This document shows, in pieces, positions 8,632 through 15,480 of a DNA stretch of 64,000 nt (position 1 is the first letter of the stretch; every line of letters starts with the position of its first letter). Source of the stretch: Pseudoalteromonas luteoviolacea DSM 6061 (GTDB lineage Bacteria > Pseudomonadota > Gammaproteobacteria > Enterobacterales > Alteromonadaceae); the NCBI RefSeq assembly GCF_001625655.1, contig NZ_AUYB01000132.1:99951-163950 (forward strand), in the 5' to 3' direction. The notes below the pieces were generated by a model. It was given only the letters and a program-made list of their open reading frames with translations. It ran no database searches and was not told the origin of the DNA. The translations under genes were made by a program, and so were the position numbers.

Positions 8632-9042
8632 ATGATAAAAATACTAAACGCAAGTACTATTTTTAACCTGCTGCTTGATAAAGGCGTTTTGATAGTGCCA
8701 ACAGCTGGGCCATTGGATGTTGTATCCAAAGGGCTAATATGTCACGGTGAAATTGCAGTTCAGGATGACATTGAAAAGTTCTTAAAAAAGAAAGTGAATA
8801 TGTCTCCATATATTCAAGGTGCTCATGTAGCAGGTGGTTCTGTCACTTTTAGTGCGATAAATGATATTGTGTTATCAGATGTTACCTTTAAAGGCGGCGC
8901 TCCCATCGTTTTAAAGGGAGACATAAAATGCTCGTTGAGTGTTATTCCAGCCTTAAACGACAAAGGGATCCCTGACCCATCGCCACCAACAGAACTTACT
9001 GTTAAATTTGTACCGACACAGCCCATCACGGTATCAAAATAG
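8632..9042 (+). CDS. Unknown protein at the head of the injection-system region, 136 aa
   Basis: ATG 8632 is chosen because GGAAGG lies nine bases upstream; an earlier in-frame TTG (8599) has no such site. The product starts MIKILNASTIFNLLLDKG and is rich in beta-forming and Gly residues (GAHVAGGSVTF, VTFKGGAPIVLKGDIKC), with two Cys (ICHGE, DIKCS) and a Pro-rich region near the end (GIPDPSPPTEL). I recognise no family. It has its own terminators on both sides. Its place just before the sheath gene, and the lack of any other tip candidate, make a spike-tip or small structural role conceivable, but the PAAR repeats are not visible. Confidence 0.6.
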   Translation: MIKILNASTIFNLLLDKGVLIVPTAGPLDVVSKGLICHGEIAVQDDIEKFLKKKVNMSPYIQGAHVAGGSVTFSAINDIVLSDVTFKGGAPIVLKGDIKCSLSVIPALNDKGIPDPSPPTELTVKFVPTQPITVSK

Positions 9043-9116
9043 ATGTTTGAGGTTAACGCCATAATACCCAGTCTATACTTTCTATAAAGCTAGAATCGAA
9101 TAATCATCGTGCACCT

Positions 9117-9154
9117 AAAGCGCTTCCAAATTATTAAAGGAGCGCTTTTTTTTC
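9117..9154 (+). terminator. Terminator before the injection-system operon
   Basis: AAAGCGCT (9117-9124) pairs with AGCGCTTT in the run GGAGCGCTTTTTTTT, a stem with a 14-15 base loop and an eight-T tail. It insulates the sheath leader from upstream transcription. Confidence 0.8.
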
Positions 9155-9301
9155 AGCTACCGTGCTGTCACCTATAGCACATCTTTGTACTCACTTGTTT
9201 TGCGACTTCTCTATCTTTTTAAAATATTAAAAACAGAGCGTTTGTTTCTGTTTTATGTTTTTTATCAGGTGTTTATAGATTTATTTAAAAAAGTATTAGT
9301 T

Positions 9302-9334
9302 ATTTTTCACAGTGCTGACTAAGGGGCGTCTTAG
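9302..9334 (+). promoter_or_regulatory. Repeated ATTTTTCACAGT element with small hairpin, copy 1
   Basis: The 29 bases 9302-9330 match 31000-31028 at 23 positions with no gaps, beginning with ATTTTTCACAGT and ending GCGTC. Within it CTAAG (9319-9323) can pair with CTTAG (9330-9334). It lies about 220 bases before the sheath start. Whether it acts as operator, promoter part or RNA element is unknown. Confidence 0.5.
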
Positions 9335-9352
9335 CCATACAAATTAATTTAC

Positions 9353-9491
9353 AAGACACATCGGTTGGGACTGATGTGGCGGAGCCGTGGTATAGGCTCT
9401 TTGTCTTAAGAGGCGCAGGCTTGCTCGAGTGGATTTGTTCCCATTGATTTGCCATTCGATAGGTTTTTCAGTTAGCCGGGTCTTGCGCCTC
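9353..9491 (+). ncRNA. Candidate structured 5' leader of the sheath operon
   Basis: AAGACA (9353-9358) pairs with TGTCTT (9402-9407) around two hairpins: CATC/GATG (9359-9362 with 9373-9376) and GAGCC/GGCTC (9382-9386 with 9395-9399), making a three-way junction. Two bases later GAGGCGCA (9410-9417) pairs with TGCGCCTC (9484-9491) around TCGAGTGG/CCATTCGA (9425-9432 with 9452-9459, one G-U). The second domain ends 62 bases before the sheath ATG. I recognise no known riboswitch consensus. Pairing is read by eye, without free-energy calculation or covariation. Confidence 0.5.
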
Positions 9492-9553
9492 GTTTACCCA
9501 AATTCTTGCCGTACTGGCTCATTAGAATGTAATTATCAACGTAAGGAAATATT

Positions 9554-11254
9554 ATGCCTCAATATAAAACCCCAGACGTCTATGTCCAAGAGAAATCAAC
9601 GCTGCCACCGTCTGTAGCAGAAGTTGCAACAGCTATCCCTGCTTTCATTGGTTACACTACCAAATTAAATGAAGAAGGCAATGCACCAGCATACTTGAAC
9701 ACACCAGTTCGTATCACCAGCATGGTTGAGTTCGAAGCTGTATTTGGTGGCGCTTACCAAGAAAGCTTTACACTTAAGCCTAAGTCAGCAGGTGGCTTTG
9801 CTGTGATGTCTAGTACAGGCGAACTAGAAGATGCACAATACTTCTTGCATCAATCAGTAAGCCACTATTTTGCAAATGGTGGCGGTGCGTGTTACATCGT
9901 TAGTATCGGTAAAGCAGGTGACATGCTATCAGCTGAAGGCTTTACTAAGGCAATCGATTTACTGAATAAAGTTGACGAAGTAACGCTTATCTCAAGTCCA
10001 GAGTCAATTGGCTTAAGTACGACAAAACACTACGAAGTACAAAACAAAGCGCTTGTACACGCTGAAAAAAGAATGGACCGCTTTGCACTTGTAGATGTAC
10101 AAATGCAAGCAGATGCAGCCAGCATTGACCCAATCTCTGAAGATGCCGCTGCACTTCGCGCTGGCGCAACGCTTGGCCTGAAATACGGTGCAGCATATTA
10201 CCCATATCTAACAACGACGATTGCACGTGCATATGATGCAACCAAAGTTGTTGTTAATACGCCACTTACTGCACAAGTTTGGTGGCCTAAAGACCCGTCT
10301 CATAAATTAGTATGTTTAGACCAAGGTGCTTGGGTTGAGATTGGCCAAGACTACCTGCTGCCAAAAGGCGATAGCTCTGACGATATTACCGACCCGGCAT
10401 ATAGCCCAGCTGGTAAGCGTTACTTGGTGCCTGAAACTGTTTTTGCGACAGATGATACGAACTATTACCGCTTGACAGATGGTTCAGAAGTGAAACTTGA
10501 AAATGGTGAAATCGTTGAAACGGGTGGTACTGCGCTTGTTATCGAAAACGAGTTTGCATTGACACCAGTGACTCTTCCTTCTCTTCAACTTGCGGCGATA
10601 GGTAACCCAGCTTACCCATTCTCATCGGCAGACGTTTATAACCAAGTAAAAGCAGAGCTTGGTAAAAACTACCTTGATCTTCCTCCTTCACCAGCGATTG
10701 CCGGTGTAATGGCTAAAACAGATAAAGATCGTGGTGTATGGAAAGCGCCTGCGAACGCAGCCCTTGCACAAGTACTTATGCCTAAACTAACCATCGACAA
10801 TGCAGACCAAGAAGGCCTAAACGTTGATGCGACATCAGGTAAATCAATCAACGCAATCCGTACTTTTGTTGGTAAAGGTACGCTGGTTTGGGGTGCTCGA
10901 ACGCTTGCTGGTAATGACAATGAATGGCGTTACGTCTCTGTACGTCGACTGTTCAACATGGTTGAAGAGTCCGTTCAAAAAGCGACGCATTTCGCAGTCT
11001 TTGAGCCAAACACACCATTCACTTGGTTAAAACTTAAAACCATGATTGAAAGCTACCTAGAGAACTTATGGCGTTCAGGTGCGTTCTTTGGTGAAACTCC
11101 AGAGCAAGCATTTTTCGTCAATGTAGGCTTAGGTCAAACAATGACAGAGGATGACATTAACAACGGCTTGATGAACATTGAAATCGGTCTTGCTGCGGTT
11201 CGTCCTGCAGAATTCATCGTACTGACTTTCTCTCACAAAAGCTTAGAAGGCTAA
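9554..11254 (+). CDS. macS: Contractile tail sheath protein, 566 aa
   Basis: This is the outer contractile cylinder of the particle. The N-terminus (KTPDVYVQEKSTLPPSVAEV, then AIPAFIGYT) and the C-terminal domain (YVSVRRLFNMVEESVQKA, FEPNTPFTW, LGQTMTEDDINNG, GLAAVRPAEFIVLTF) are characteristic of phage-type and eCIS sheath proteins (Afp2-4 family). Only one sheath gene is present, as in MAC clusters, whereas Afp and PVC systems carry three. GGAAAT stands seven bases before the ATG. It is the first structural gene after a long structured leader, and a partial terminator follows it, which would favour high sheath output. The symbol follows the P. luteoviolacea MAC naming and is by analogy. Confidence 0.93.
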   Translation: MPQYKTPDVYVQEKSTLPPSVAEVATAIPAFIGYTTKLNEEGNAPAYLNTPVRITSMVEFEAVFGGAYQESFTLKPKSAGGFAVMSSTGELEDAQYFLHQSVSHYFANGGGACYIVSIGKAGDMLSAEGFTKAIDLLNKVDEVTLISSPESIGLSTTKHYEVQNKALVHAEKRMDRFALVDVQMQADAASIDPISEDAAALRAGATLGLKYGAAYYPYLTTTIARAYDATKVVVNTPLTAQVWWPKDPSHKLVCLDQGAWVEIGQDYLLPKGDSSDDITDPAYSPAGKRYLVPETVFATDDTNYYRLTDGSEVKLENGEIVETGGTALVIENEFALTPVTLPSLQLAAIGNPAYPFSSADVYNQVKAELGKNYLDLPPSPAIAGVMAKTDKDRGVWKAPANAALAQVLMPKLTIDNADQEGLNVDATSGKSINAIRTFVGKGTLVWGARTLAGNDNEWRYVSVRRLFNMVEESVQKATHFAVFEPNTPFTWLKLKTMIESYLENLWRSGAFFGETPEQAFFVNVGLGQTMTEDDINNGLMNIEIGLAAVRPAEFIVLTFSHKSLEG

Positions 11255-11286
11255 GCCATAGCTTTTGGTTTTCAGCGAAACACAAG

Positions 11287-11330
11287 GTCTATTTGGCCAG
11301 AATAAATTGCCAAATAGACACCTATTTTTT
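11287..11330 (+). terminator. Intercistronic terminator-like hairpin after sheath gene
   Basis: GTCTATTTGGC (11287-11297) pairs perfectly over 11 bases with GCCAAATAGAC (11309-11319), and a T-rich run CCTATTTTTT follows. It may act as an attenuator that sets sheath to tube ratio or protects the sheath message end. Confidence 0.65.
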
Positions 11331-11333
11331 CAC

Positions 11334-11348
11334 TACAGCATAGCTGTA
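11334..11348 (+). promoter_or_regulatory. Small inverted repeat before tube gene
   Basis: TACAGC-ATA-GCTGTA lies directly after a TTTTTTCAC run (11325-11333) and 27 bases before the tube ATG. The neighbouring TTTTTCAC resembles the start of the elements at 9302 and 31000. Confidence 0.3.
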
Positions 11349-11375
11349 ACTAAAGTATTTTTTTGGAGTTATTAA

Positions 11376-11822
11376 ATGGCTACTACTAAAGCAGATATCG
11401 CAGCAGAATATCCAATTCCGGTCTATCGATTTGTTGTCAGTTTTGGCGAAGAAAGCATTCCGTTTTCAGAAGTTTCTGGTCTAGACATCGGTGTTGAAAC
11501 AATTACTTATAAAGATGGCTACGGCAAGAAACACATGCCTGGGCAACCAACAGATGTGAACATCACATTGAAGCGTGGTTTAGTTAAACAGAAGAGCCAG
11601 TTCTACGATTGGATCTCTTCAATCAGCTTGAACCTTGTTGACAAAAAGGACATCACAATTTCATTGACGAATGAAGACCGTTCACAGCCTCTAGTTACAT
11701 GGAAAGTGATCAATGCATTTCCTAAGAAGCTAACTGCACCAAGCATTAACGGTGGCTCAAATGAGGCAAGTGTTGAGTCATTAGAAATGATGGCAGACGA
11801 CATTAAGATCGAGTTCCACTAA
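11376..11822 (+). CDS. macT1: Tube protein 1, 148 aa
   Basis: This protein stacks as rings to form the inner tube through which cargo travels. It has the phage T4 gp19/Afp1-Afp5 type pattern: YRFVVSFGEESIPFSEVSGLD at the start, GQPTDVNITLKRGL in the middle, WKVINAFPKKLTAPSINGG and ASVESLEMMADDIKIEF at the end. The length, about 150 residues, is normal for the family. TGGAG stands before the ATG. It is followed after a GNRA hairpin by a second tube paralogue, an arrangement shared with the MAC cluster (two tube genes after one sheath gene); the symbol is by analogy. Confidence 0.92.
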   Translation: MATTKADIAAEYPIPVYRFVVSFGEESIPFSEVSGLDIGVETITYKDGYGKKHMPGQPTDVNITLKRGLVKQKSQFYDWISSISLNLVDKKDITISLTNEDRSQPLVTWKVINAFPKKLTAPSINGGSNEASVESLEMMADDIKIEFH

Positions 11823-11839
11823 TTTTATTCTCTTGTTTA

Positions 11840-11855
11840 GGGCACGAGAGTGCCC
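11840..11855 (+). other. GNRA-loop hairpin between the tube genes
   Basis: GGGCAC-GAGA-GTGCCC is a perfect six-pair stem with a GAGA (GNRA) loop. No T-run follows, so it is more likely an RNA-stabilising or processing hairpin than a terminator. Confidence 0.55.
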
Positions 11856-11870
11856 ATTTAGGTGTGAAAT

Positions 11871-12332
11871 ATGTTTCAAGATCCTAGAACGCCGATGGTT
11901 GGGTATCGCTTTCTTGTTAGCATTGTAACTGCTGGCATACCTAACCCCGTTGATATTCTATTTAAGGAAGTCAGTGGACTGAAAATGGCTAGGAGCATCG
12001 ACTATACGAATAACCGAGTGAGTGTTGCAAACTCAAAACAAGCGAGGGCCCTGACTTTGAAAAGGGGGGTCTTTCAAGGAGGTAGTTTGTTAATGCTACA
12101 AAACTTGGTAGTGGGAGATGCATGGAGTACCTATTTAGTTAAGAACGATATTTTAGTCACGATACTAGATGATAACTTTTTGCCAGCCCAAGCTTGGCTA
12201 GTACAAAACGCATTTTTAGAAAGTTGGGAATGGGAAGGAATTGATGCTGGTCGAAATGACGTGTTAATCGAATCATTGAGTTTTAGTTATCGTGACCTAG
12301 TTTCAGTGCCAGTTCCAGGCTTACCTTCGTAA
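11871..12332 (+). CDS. macT2: Tube protein 2 (Afp5-like), 153 aa
   Basis: A paralogue of the preceding tube protein: YRFLVSI near the start, KEVSGLKMARSIDY, ALTLKRGVFQGG, then WLVQNAFLESWEWEGIDAG and VLIESLSFSYRDL at the end. The LKRG and final IESL segments align with those of tube protein 1. In Afp and related particles the Afp5 variant forms the first tube ring next to the baseplate, which is the expected role here because it lies on the baseplate side of the operon. The symbol is by analogy with MAC nomenclature. Confidence 0.88.
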   Translation: MFQDPRTPMVGYRFLVSIVTAGIPNPVDILFKEVSGLKMARSIDYTNNRVSVANSKQARALTLKRGVFQGGSLLMLQNLVVGDAWSTYLVKNDILVTILDDNFLPAQAWLVQNAFLESWEWEGIDAGRNDVLIESLSFSYRDLVSVPVPGLPS

Positions 12333-12348
12333 CAAGGAGTAAGCAAAC

Positions 12349-12582
12349 ATGGAAATAAAGTGTAATCAAGTTCATGTCAAAGCGCGCATTCGAGCAGACC
12401 AAGCGAGTGAGGGTACTGGCGATAATTCTTCCGAGCCTTCCCAGCAAGCGCCAGCACCGGAGCAGCATAGCAACGCGATTGGGCGCTACGAAATTCAGGA
12501 GCTGCTTTGTCAATTGGAAGCTGATTTAAAGCGTCATATTGAGTTTAGGTTTGCAAAATTTGGTAAAGATAAAAGGCCCTGA
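12349..12582 (+). CDS. Small DUF5908/Afp6-like protein, 77 aa
   Basis: Located exactly where Afp6 sits in eCIS clusters, between the baseplate-proximal tube gene and the LysM gene, and of matching size. It starts MEIKCNQVHVKARI, a beta strand like the MPIEIRELVIK start of DUF5908 proteins, followed by a Gln/Ser/Pro-rich linker (residues 20-43) and a C-terminal amphipathic helix (IQELLCQLEADLKRHIEF). CAAGGAG stands eleven bases upstream of the ATG. The role of this family is not settled. Assignment rests on position and the end segments. Confidence 0.7.
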   Translation: MEIKCNQVHVKARIRADQASEGTGDNSSEPSQQAPAPEQHSNAIGRYEIQELLCQLEADLKRHIEFRFAKFGKDKRP

Positions 12583-12584
12583 TA

Positions 12585-13322
12585 ATGACTAAATCAAGTG
12601 GTATTAATGCAAGTGGGCTACCACTTTGCAAAGTAACATTTTATAAAAAAATCGAACGTGGTGATGGAAACAAGCTGGGAGAGCTGACTCTCCCTTACGA
12701 TCCAAAATCGTTAAATGTGACTCACCAAAATCATCTGGTTGAATCTAAAATTATTGGCTCTGAGAGTGGTTCGGCGCGTTATCAAAAATCGCCCACTTCA
12801 ATGCTGACAATCAAGTTTTTGCTCGACGACACCATCATAGAAACGCCAGGTCAACTTGGCATGGCAGAAACTGGAGAAACAGAAACTGAAGACAGCATTC
12901 AGCAATTACTAAAATATGGATTAGCTGTACAAGGAGAAACACATTTACCTGCGTTTGTCACCATAATGCCGTTGAATATGGTTTTAAATCACGGTGCAGA
13001 TGGTGGTTTCCATGGGATGTTAAACGACATCCATGTAATTAGTGAGCTAGTAAACGGTAAGGGCAATCGAGTCAAGGCACAGGTTGTGTGCCATGTGTCT
13101 GAGTGCCTCTCAAATAAAGAAATAAAATTGAGGACTGGTAAAAGCTCCCCGGATTTAACTCACGTATTTCAGCACAAAGCAGGTGATAGCATCATTGGTC
13201 AAGTCACGTCAATTTATGGCGAACCTGGATACGTGCACCAAGTTGCGAGCGTGAATAAACTGGCCTCAATTCGTGGTGCTGATGTGGGGGCTGACATTAT
13301 TTACCCCCCATTGGAGCGTTAA
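12585..13322 (+). CDS. Afp7-like tube-baseplate adaptor with LysM-type domain, 245 aa
   Basis: The first 190 residues show the Afp7/gp53-type pattern (CKVTFYKKIERG, LTLPYDPKSLNVTHQN, SMLTIKFLLDDT, FVTIMPLNMVL), and the last 50 residues form a divergent LysM module (LTHVFQHKAGDSIIGQVTS through HQVASVNKLASIRGADVG to DIIYPPLE). In eCIS particles such proteins join the tube to the spike hub. It starts two bases after the small upstream gene and its stop is one base before the next ATG, so translation is probably coupled across all three. Confidence 0.85.
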   Translation: MTKSSGINASGLPLCKVTFYKKIERGDGNKLGELTLPYDPKSLNVTHQNHLVESKIIGSESGSARYQKSPTSMLTIKFLLDDTIIETPGQLGMAETGETETEDSIQQLLKYGLAVQGETHLPAFVTIMPLNMVLNHGADGGFHGMLNDIHVISELVNGKGNRVKAQVVCHVSECLSNKEIKLRTGKSSPDLTHVFQHKAGDSIIGQVTSIYGEPGYVHQVASVNKLASIRGADVGADIIYPPLER

Positions 13323-13323
13323 T

Positions 13324-14913
13324 ATGGACATACGTTACACCATTTTAGTTGATGGCAGTGAGAAGAAGTTAGAAGTCGGGGTAAAGGAAATCATCGCACA
13401 TAGGGGCGTGAATCAAATTCCTGAGCTATCAATCGTGTTTGAAGATGGCGATATGGCTGAAGAGAAATACACTTTGTCTTTGTCGAGTGATTTTCCTCCT
13501 GGCAAAACGATTGAAGTAAAAGCCGGCTTTGGCGATGCGCCACAAATAACTGTTTTTTCAGGTGTGATCACTGGAGGCAAGATAGGTTATTGCTGTGCGC
13601 CATTTGTTGAAATCACCGCCAAAGGAGAAGCGAACAAACTCTGTCAATCGCAGATCAGCAAGTTATACAAACCAGACTCTACAGACACTGACATAATAAA
13701 CGATTTGCTAACACCTTGTTCAGGCAAAAAAGCCGTAGCGGAAAGTAAAATTAAGCATTACCAATATCTTATGGTCGAAAAAAAACCTTGGGAAGTGATG
13801 ATGAATCGCATTTTAACCAATGGTTTTGTTTTTTACGAAGAAGAAGGTGGGATCAATATTGTTGACCTAACTAAGCATAAGCCAGCGGCAACCGAGTTTA
13901 ACGTCGCTATGGATGGGTGTACAGAGTTTGAGCTTTGTCTAGACAATAGCTCTTATGCAAAGAAAGTTGACCACAGCGCATGGGACATTAAAACACAGGC
14001 TTTGCTGAGTGAGAATCACGACTCTGGTGATAAAAAAGATGGATCAACAGCCGACATTGTTATCAAGTCGCAAGCACCTATCGACAAAGTTGAATTAGCA
14101 GCCAAAGCCAAGGCAGAACAAACATATCGGTTATGGGATACGCAGCAGGGTCGGATTCAAGTAGATATGTCTGTGGCCGAATCGCTACATAAGCTCAAGC
14201 TATTAGAGGCCATTACGGTATCTGGTGCAGGGGAGGGTAACAAAGCTGATTACATGGTGAGTGAAATTCATCACCACCTCTCCAATCAAGGGTGGTTTTG
14301 CGAGTTTACATTGGGGTTGTCATTGATGAACAGTGGCTGGTCACAATGGGAAACACTAGCGCCAACGCCAGTTGTTATTGGTAAAGTTGCGCCGTTTAAA
14401 GAAGATAAACAAAAGCTACACCGTATACCGCTTACACTGCACACCCTAACAACAGAGCCTATTTGGGCGAGACTACTGACCCCTTATGTTGGACCAGAGG
14501 AAGGATTATTCTTGCCTCCAAATCAAGATACCGAAGTGATTGTCGACTTCATTGGCGGAGATGCACGGTTTCCAGTGATTGTAGGCGCAGTACACAACCC
14601 AGTCGCAAAGCCGCCTCTAGGGGGCTACAAGAAAGAGTACGATGTAAGAGGATTGGTGTTTAAAGAACAGGCAATGGGTTTGAAGTTCACCTTTAAAAAG
14701 CCACATATCATTATGGAAGGAAGTAAGGAACACTCAATTTCATTAGGTGAAAGTTCAGGTTATAGCTTGTCGCAAAAAGACAAAGCAGGCATGACTGCCA
14801 AAACTGATGTTGTGATAAAGACACCGGATGACAGCCAAATTAAGATGGATAAATCCATCACCATCGAAAGTAAAAAAGTCGCTGTCGTAACAGATAAAAT
14901 GGAAATTGGATAA
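13324..14913 (+). CDS. VgrG/Afp8-like central spike hub, 529 aa
   Basis: ATG 13324 follows the previous stop by one base, and GGAG in the end of that gene can serve as ribosome site. Residues 1-340 resemble the gp27/phage late control D domain (DIRYTILVDGSEKKLEV, ELSIVFEDGD, VFSGVITGGKI). Residues about 370-450 are an OB-fold gp5-like domain (ARLLTPYVGPEEGLFLPP, EVIVDFIGGDARFPVIVGAV), and the end is a Lys/Ser-rich beta-prism spike (LKFTFKKPHIIMEG to VAVVTDKMEIG). It forms the membrane-piercing centre of the baseplate. No effector extension is fused at the C-terminus. Confidence 0.92.
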   Translation: MDIRYTILVDGSEKKLEVGVKEIIAHRGVNQIPELSIVFEDGDMAEEKYTLSLSSDFPPGKTIEVKAGFGDAPQITVFSGVITGGKIGYCCAPFVEITAKGEANKLCQSQISKLYKPDSTDTDIINDLLTPCSGKKAVAESKIKHYQYLMVEKKPWEVMMNRILTNGFVFYEEEGGINIVDLTKHKPAATEFNVAMDGCTEFELCLDNSSYAKKVDHSAWDIKTQALLSENHDSGDKKDGSTADIVIKSQAPIDKVELAAKAKAEQTYRLWDTQQGRIQVDMSVAESLHKLKLLEAITVSGAGEGNKADYMVSEIHHHLSNQGWFCEFTLGLSLMNSGWSQWETLAPTPVVIGKVAPFKEDKQKLHRIPLTLHTLTTEPIWARLLTPYVGPEEGLFLPPNQDTEVIVDFIGGDARFPVIVGAVHNPVAKPPLGGYKKEYDVRGLVFKEQAMGLKFTFKKPHIIMEGSKEHSISLGESSGYSLSQKDKAGMTAKTDVVIKTPDDSQIKMDKSITIESKKVAVVTDKMEIG

Positions 14914-14927
14914 CGAGGAATTAAAAA

Positions 14928-15329
14928 ATGGATCAATCATTTCTTGGTCAAGGCTGGGGGTTTCCACCCCAGTTTGCGAGCCCTGATTCAGGGCCCCATA
15001 TGGCACAAGGGGAAGAACTTGTAAAACAAGCGATTTCTATTGCCTTAAACACGTTAAAAGGTGAGCGACCATTTTGGTCAGAGTTGGGATCAGGACTATC
15101 AAATTTTGTTTTTGAAGATGCAAGTGAGTCCGCACTTGTGACGCTCAAGCAAGAAATCTCGGCTGTGCTTTTGAATCATGAACCTAGGATCATATTAGAA
15201 GATATTTCCTTTGATCCGCAAGAGCTTTATGACGGTGTGCTACTTATCGAGCTAACCTATCTGATCAGAAAAACAAATAGCCGAAGCAATATGGTCTATC
15301 CATTTTATTTGTCTGAACAGTCAGTTTAA
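14928..15329 (+). CDS. gp25-like baseplate wedge protein (Afp9-like), 133 aa
   Basis: FLGQGWGFPPQF at the start, GEELVKQAISIALNTLKGERPF in the middle and LLNHEPRIILEDISF near residue 85 are the usual landmarks of T4 gp25/Afp9 proteins, which join the inner baseplate and start sheath assembly. A GAGGA ribosome site lies nine bases before ATG. The gene directly follows the spike hub, so the PAAR gene that lies between Afp9 and Afp11 in Afp/PVC clusters is missing here: a 151-base gap leads straight to the Afp11-like gene. Confidence 0.88.
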   Translation: MDQSFLGQGWGFPPQFASPDSGPHMAQGEELVKQAISIALNTLKGERPFWSELGSGLSNFVFEDASESALVTLKQEISAVLLNHEPRIILEDISFDPQELYDGVLLIELTYLIRKTNSRSNMVYPFYLSEQSV

Positions 15330-15392
15330 ACACTATTACTTTCAGAGCACTAAGCGACACCTTTCACTTTTATCTTTGCACCGCAGCAATTG

Positions 15393-15458
15393 AACGAACG
15401 CCTTACTTGATGGCTAATTCAGCATGTTTCACGCAAGTAAACTCGTTTTCCGTTCGTT
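15393..15458 (+). promoter_or_regulatory. Inverted repeat in leader of the Afp11-like gene
   Basis: AACGAACG (15393-15400) and CGTTCGTT (15451-15458) form a perfect eight-pair stem enclosing 50 bases. The left arm lies in ATTGAACGAACGCC, similar to ATTGAACGCACACC before the next gene. The right arm ends 22 bases before the ATG, so the stem could affect translation. Confidence 0.4.
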
Positions 15459-15480
15459 ATCGAATTAATAAGGTAATCAC

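Noticed and set aside
8632..9042. PAAR spike tip
   Set aside because: No repeated Pro-Ala-Ala-Arg pattern and no Cys/His set for a metal; kept only as a speculative candidate.
9353..9491. Known riboswitch (c-di-GMP, TPP, cobalamin)
   Set aside because: None of the conserved cores that I know can be read; retained only as unclassified structured leader.
9554..14913. Type VI secretion system (VgrG-like protein, tube, sheath)
   Set aside because: TssJ/L/M/K and ClpV genes are absent; sheath is a single protein, and gene order is that of eCIS.
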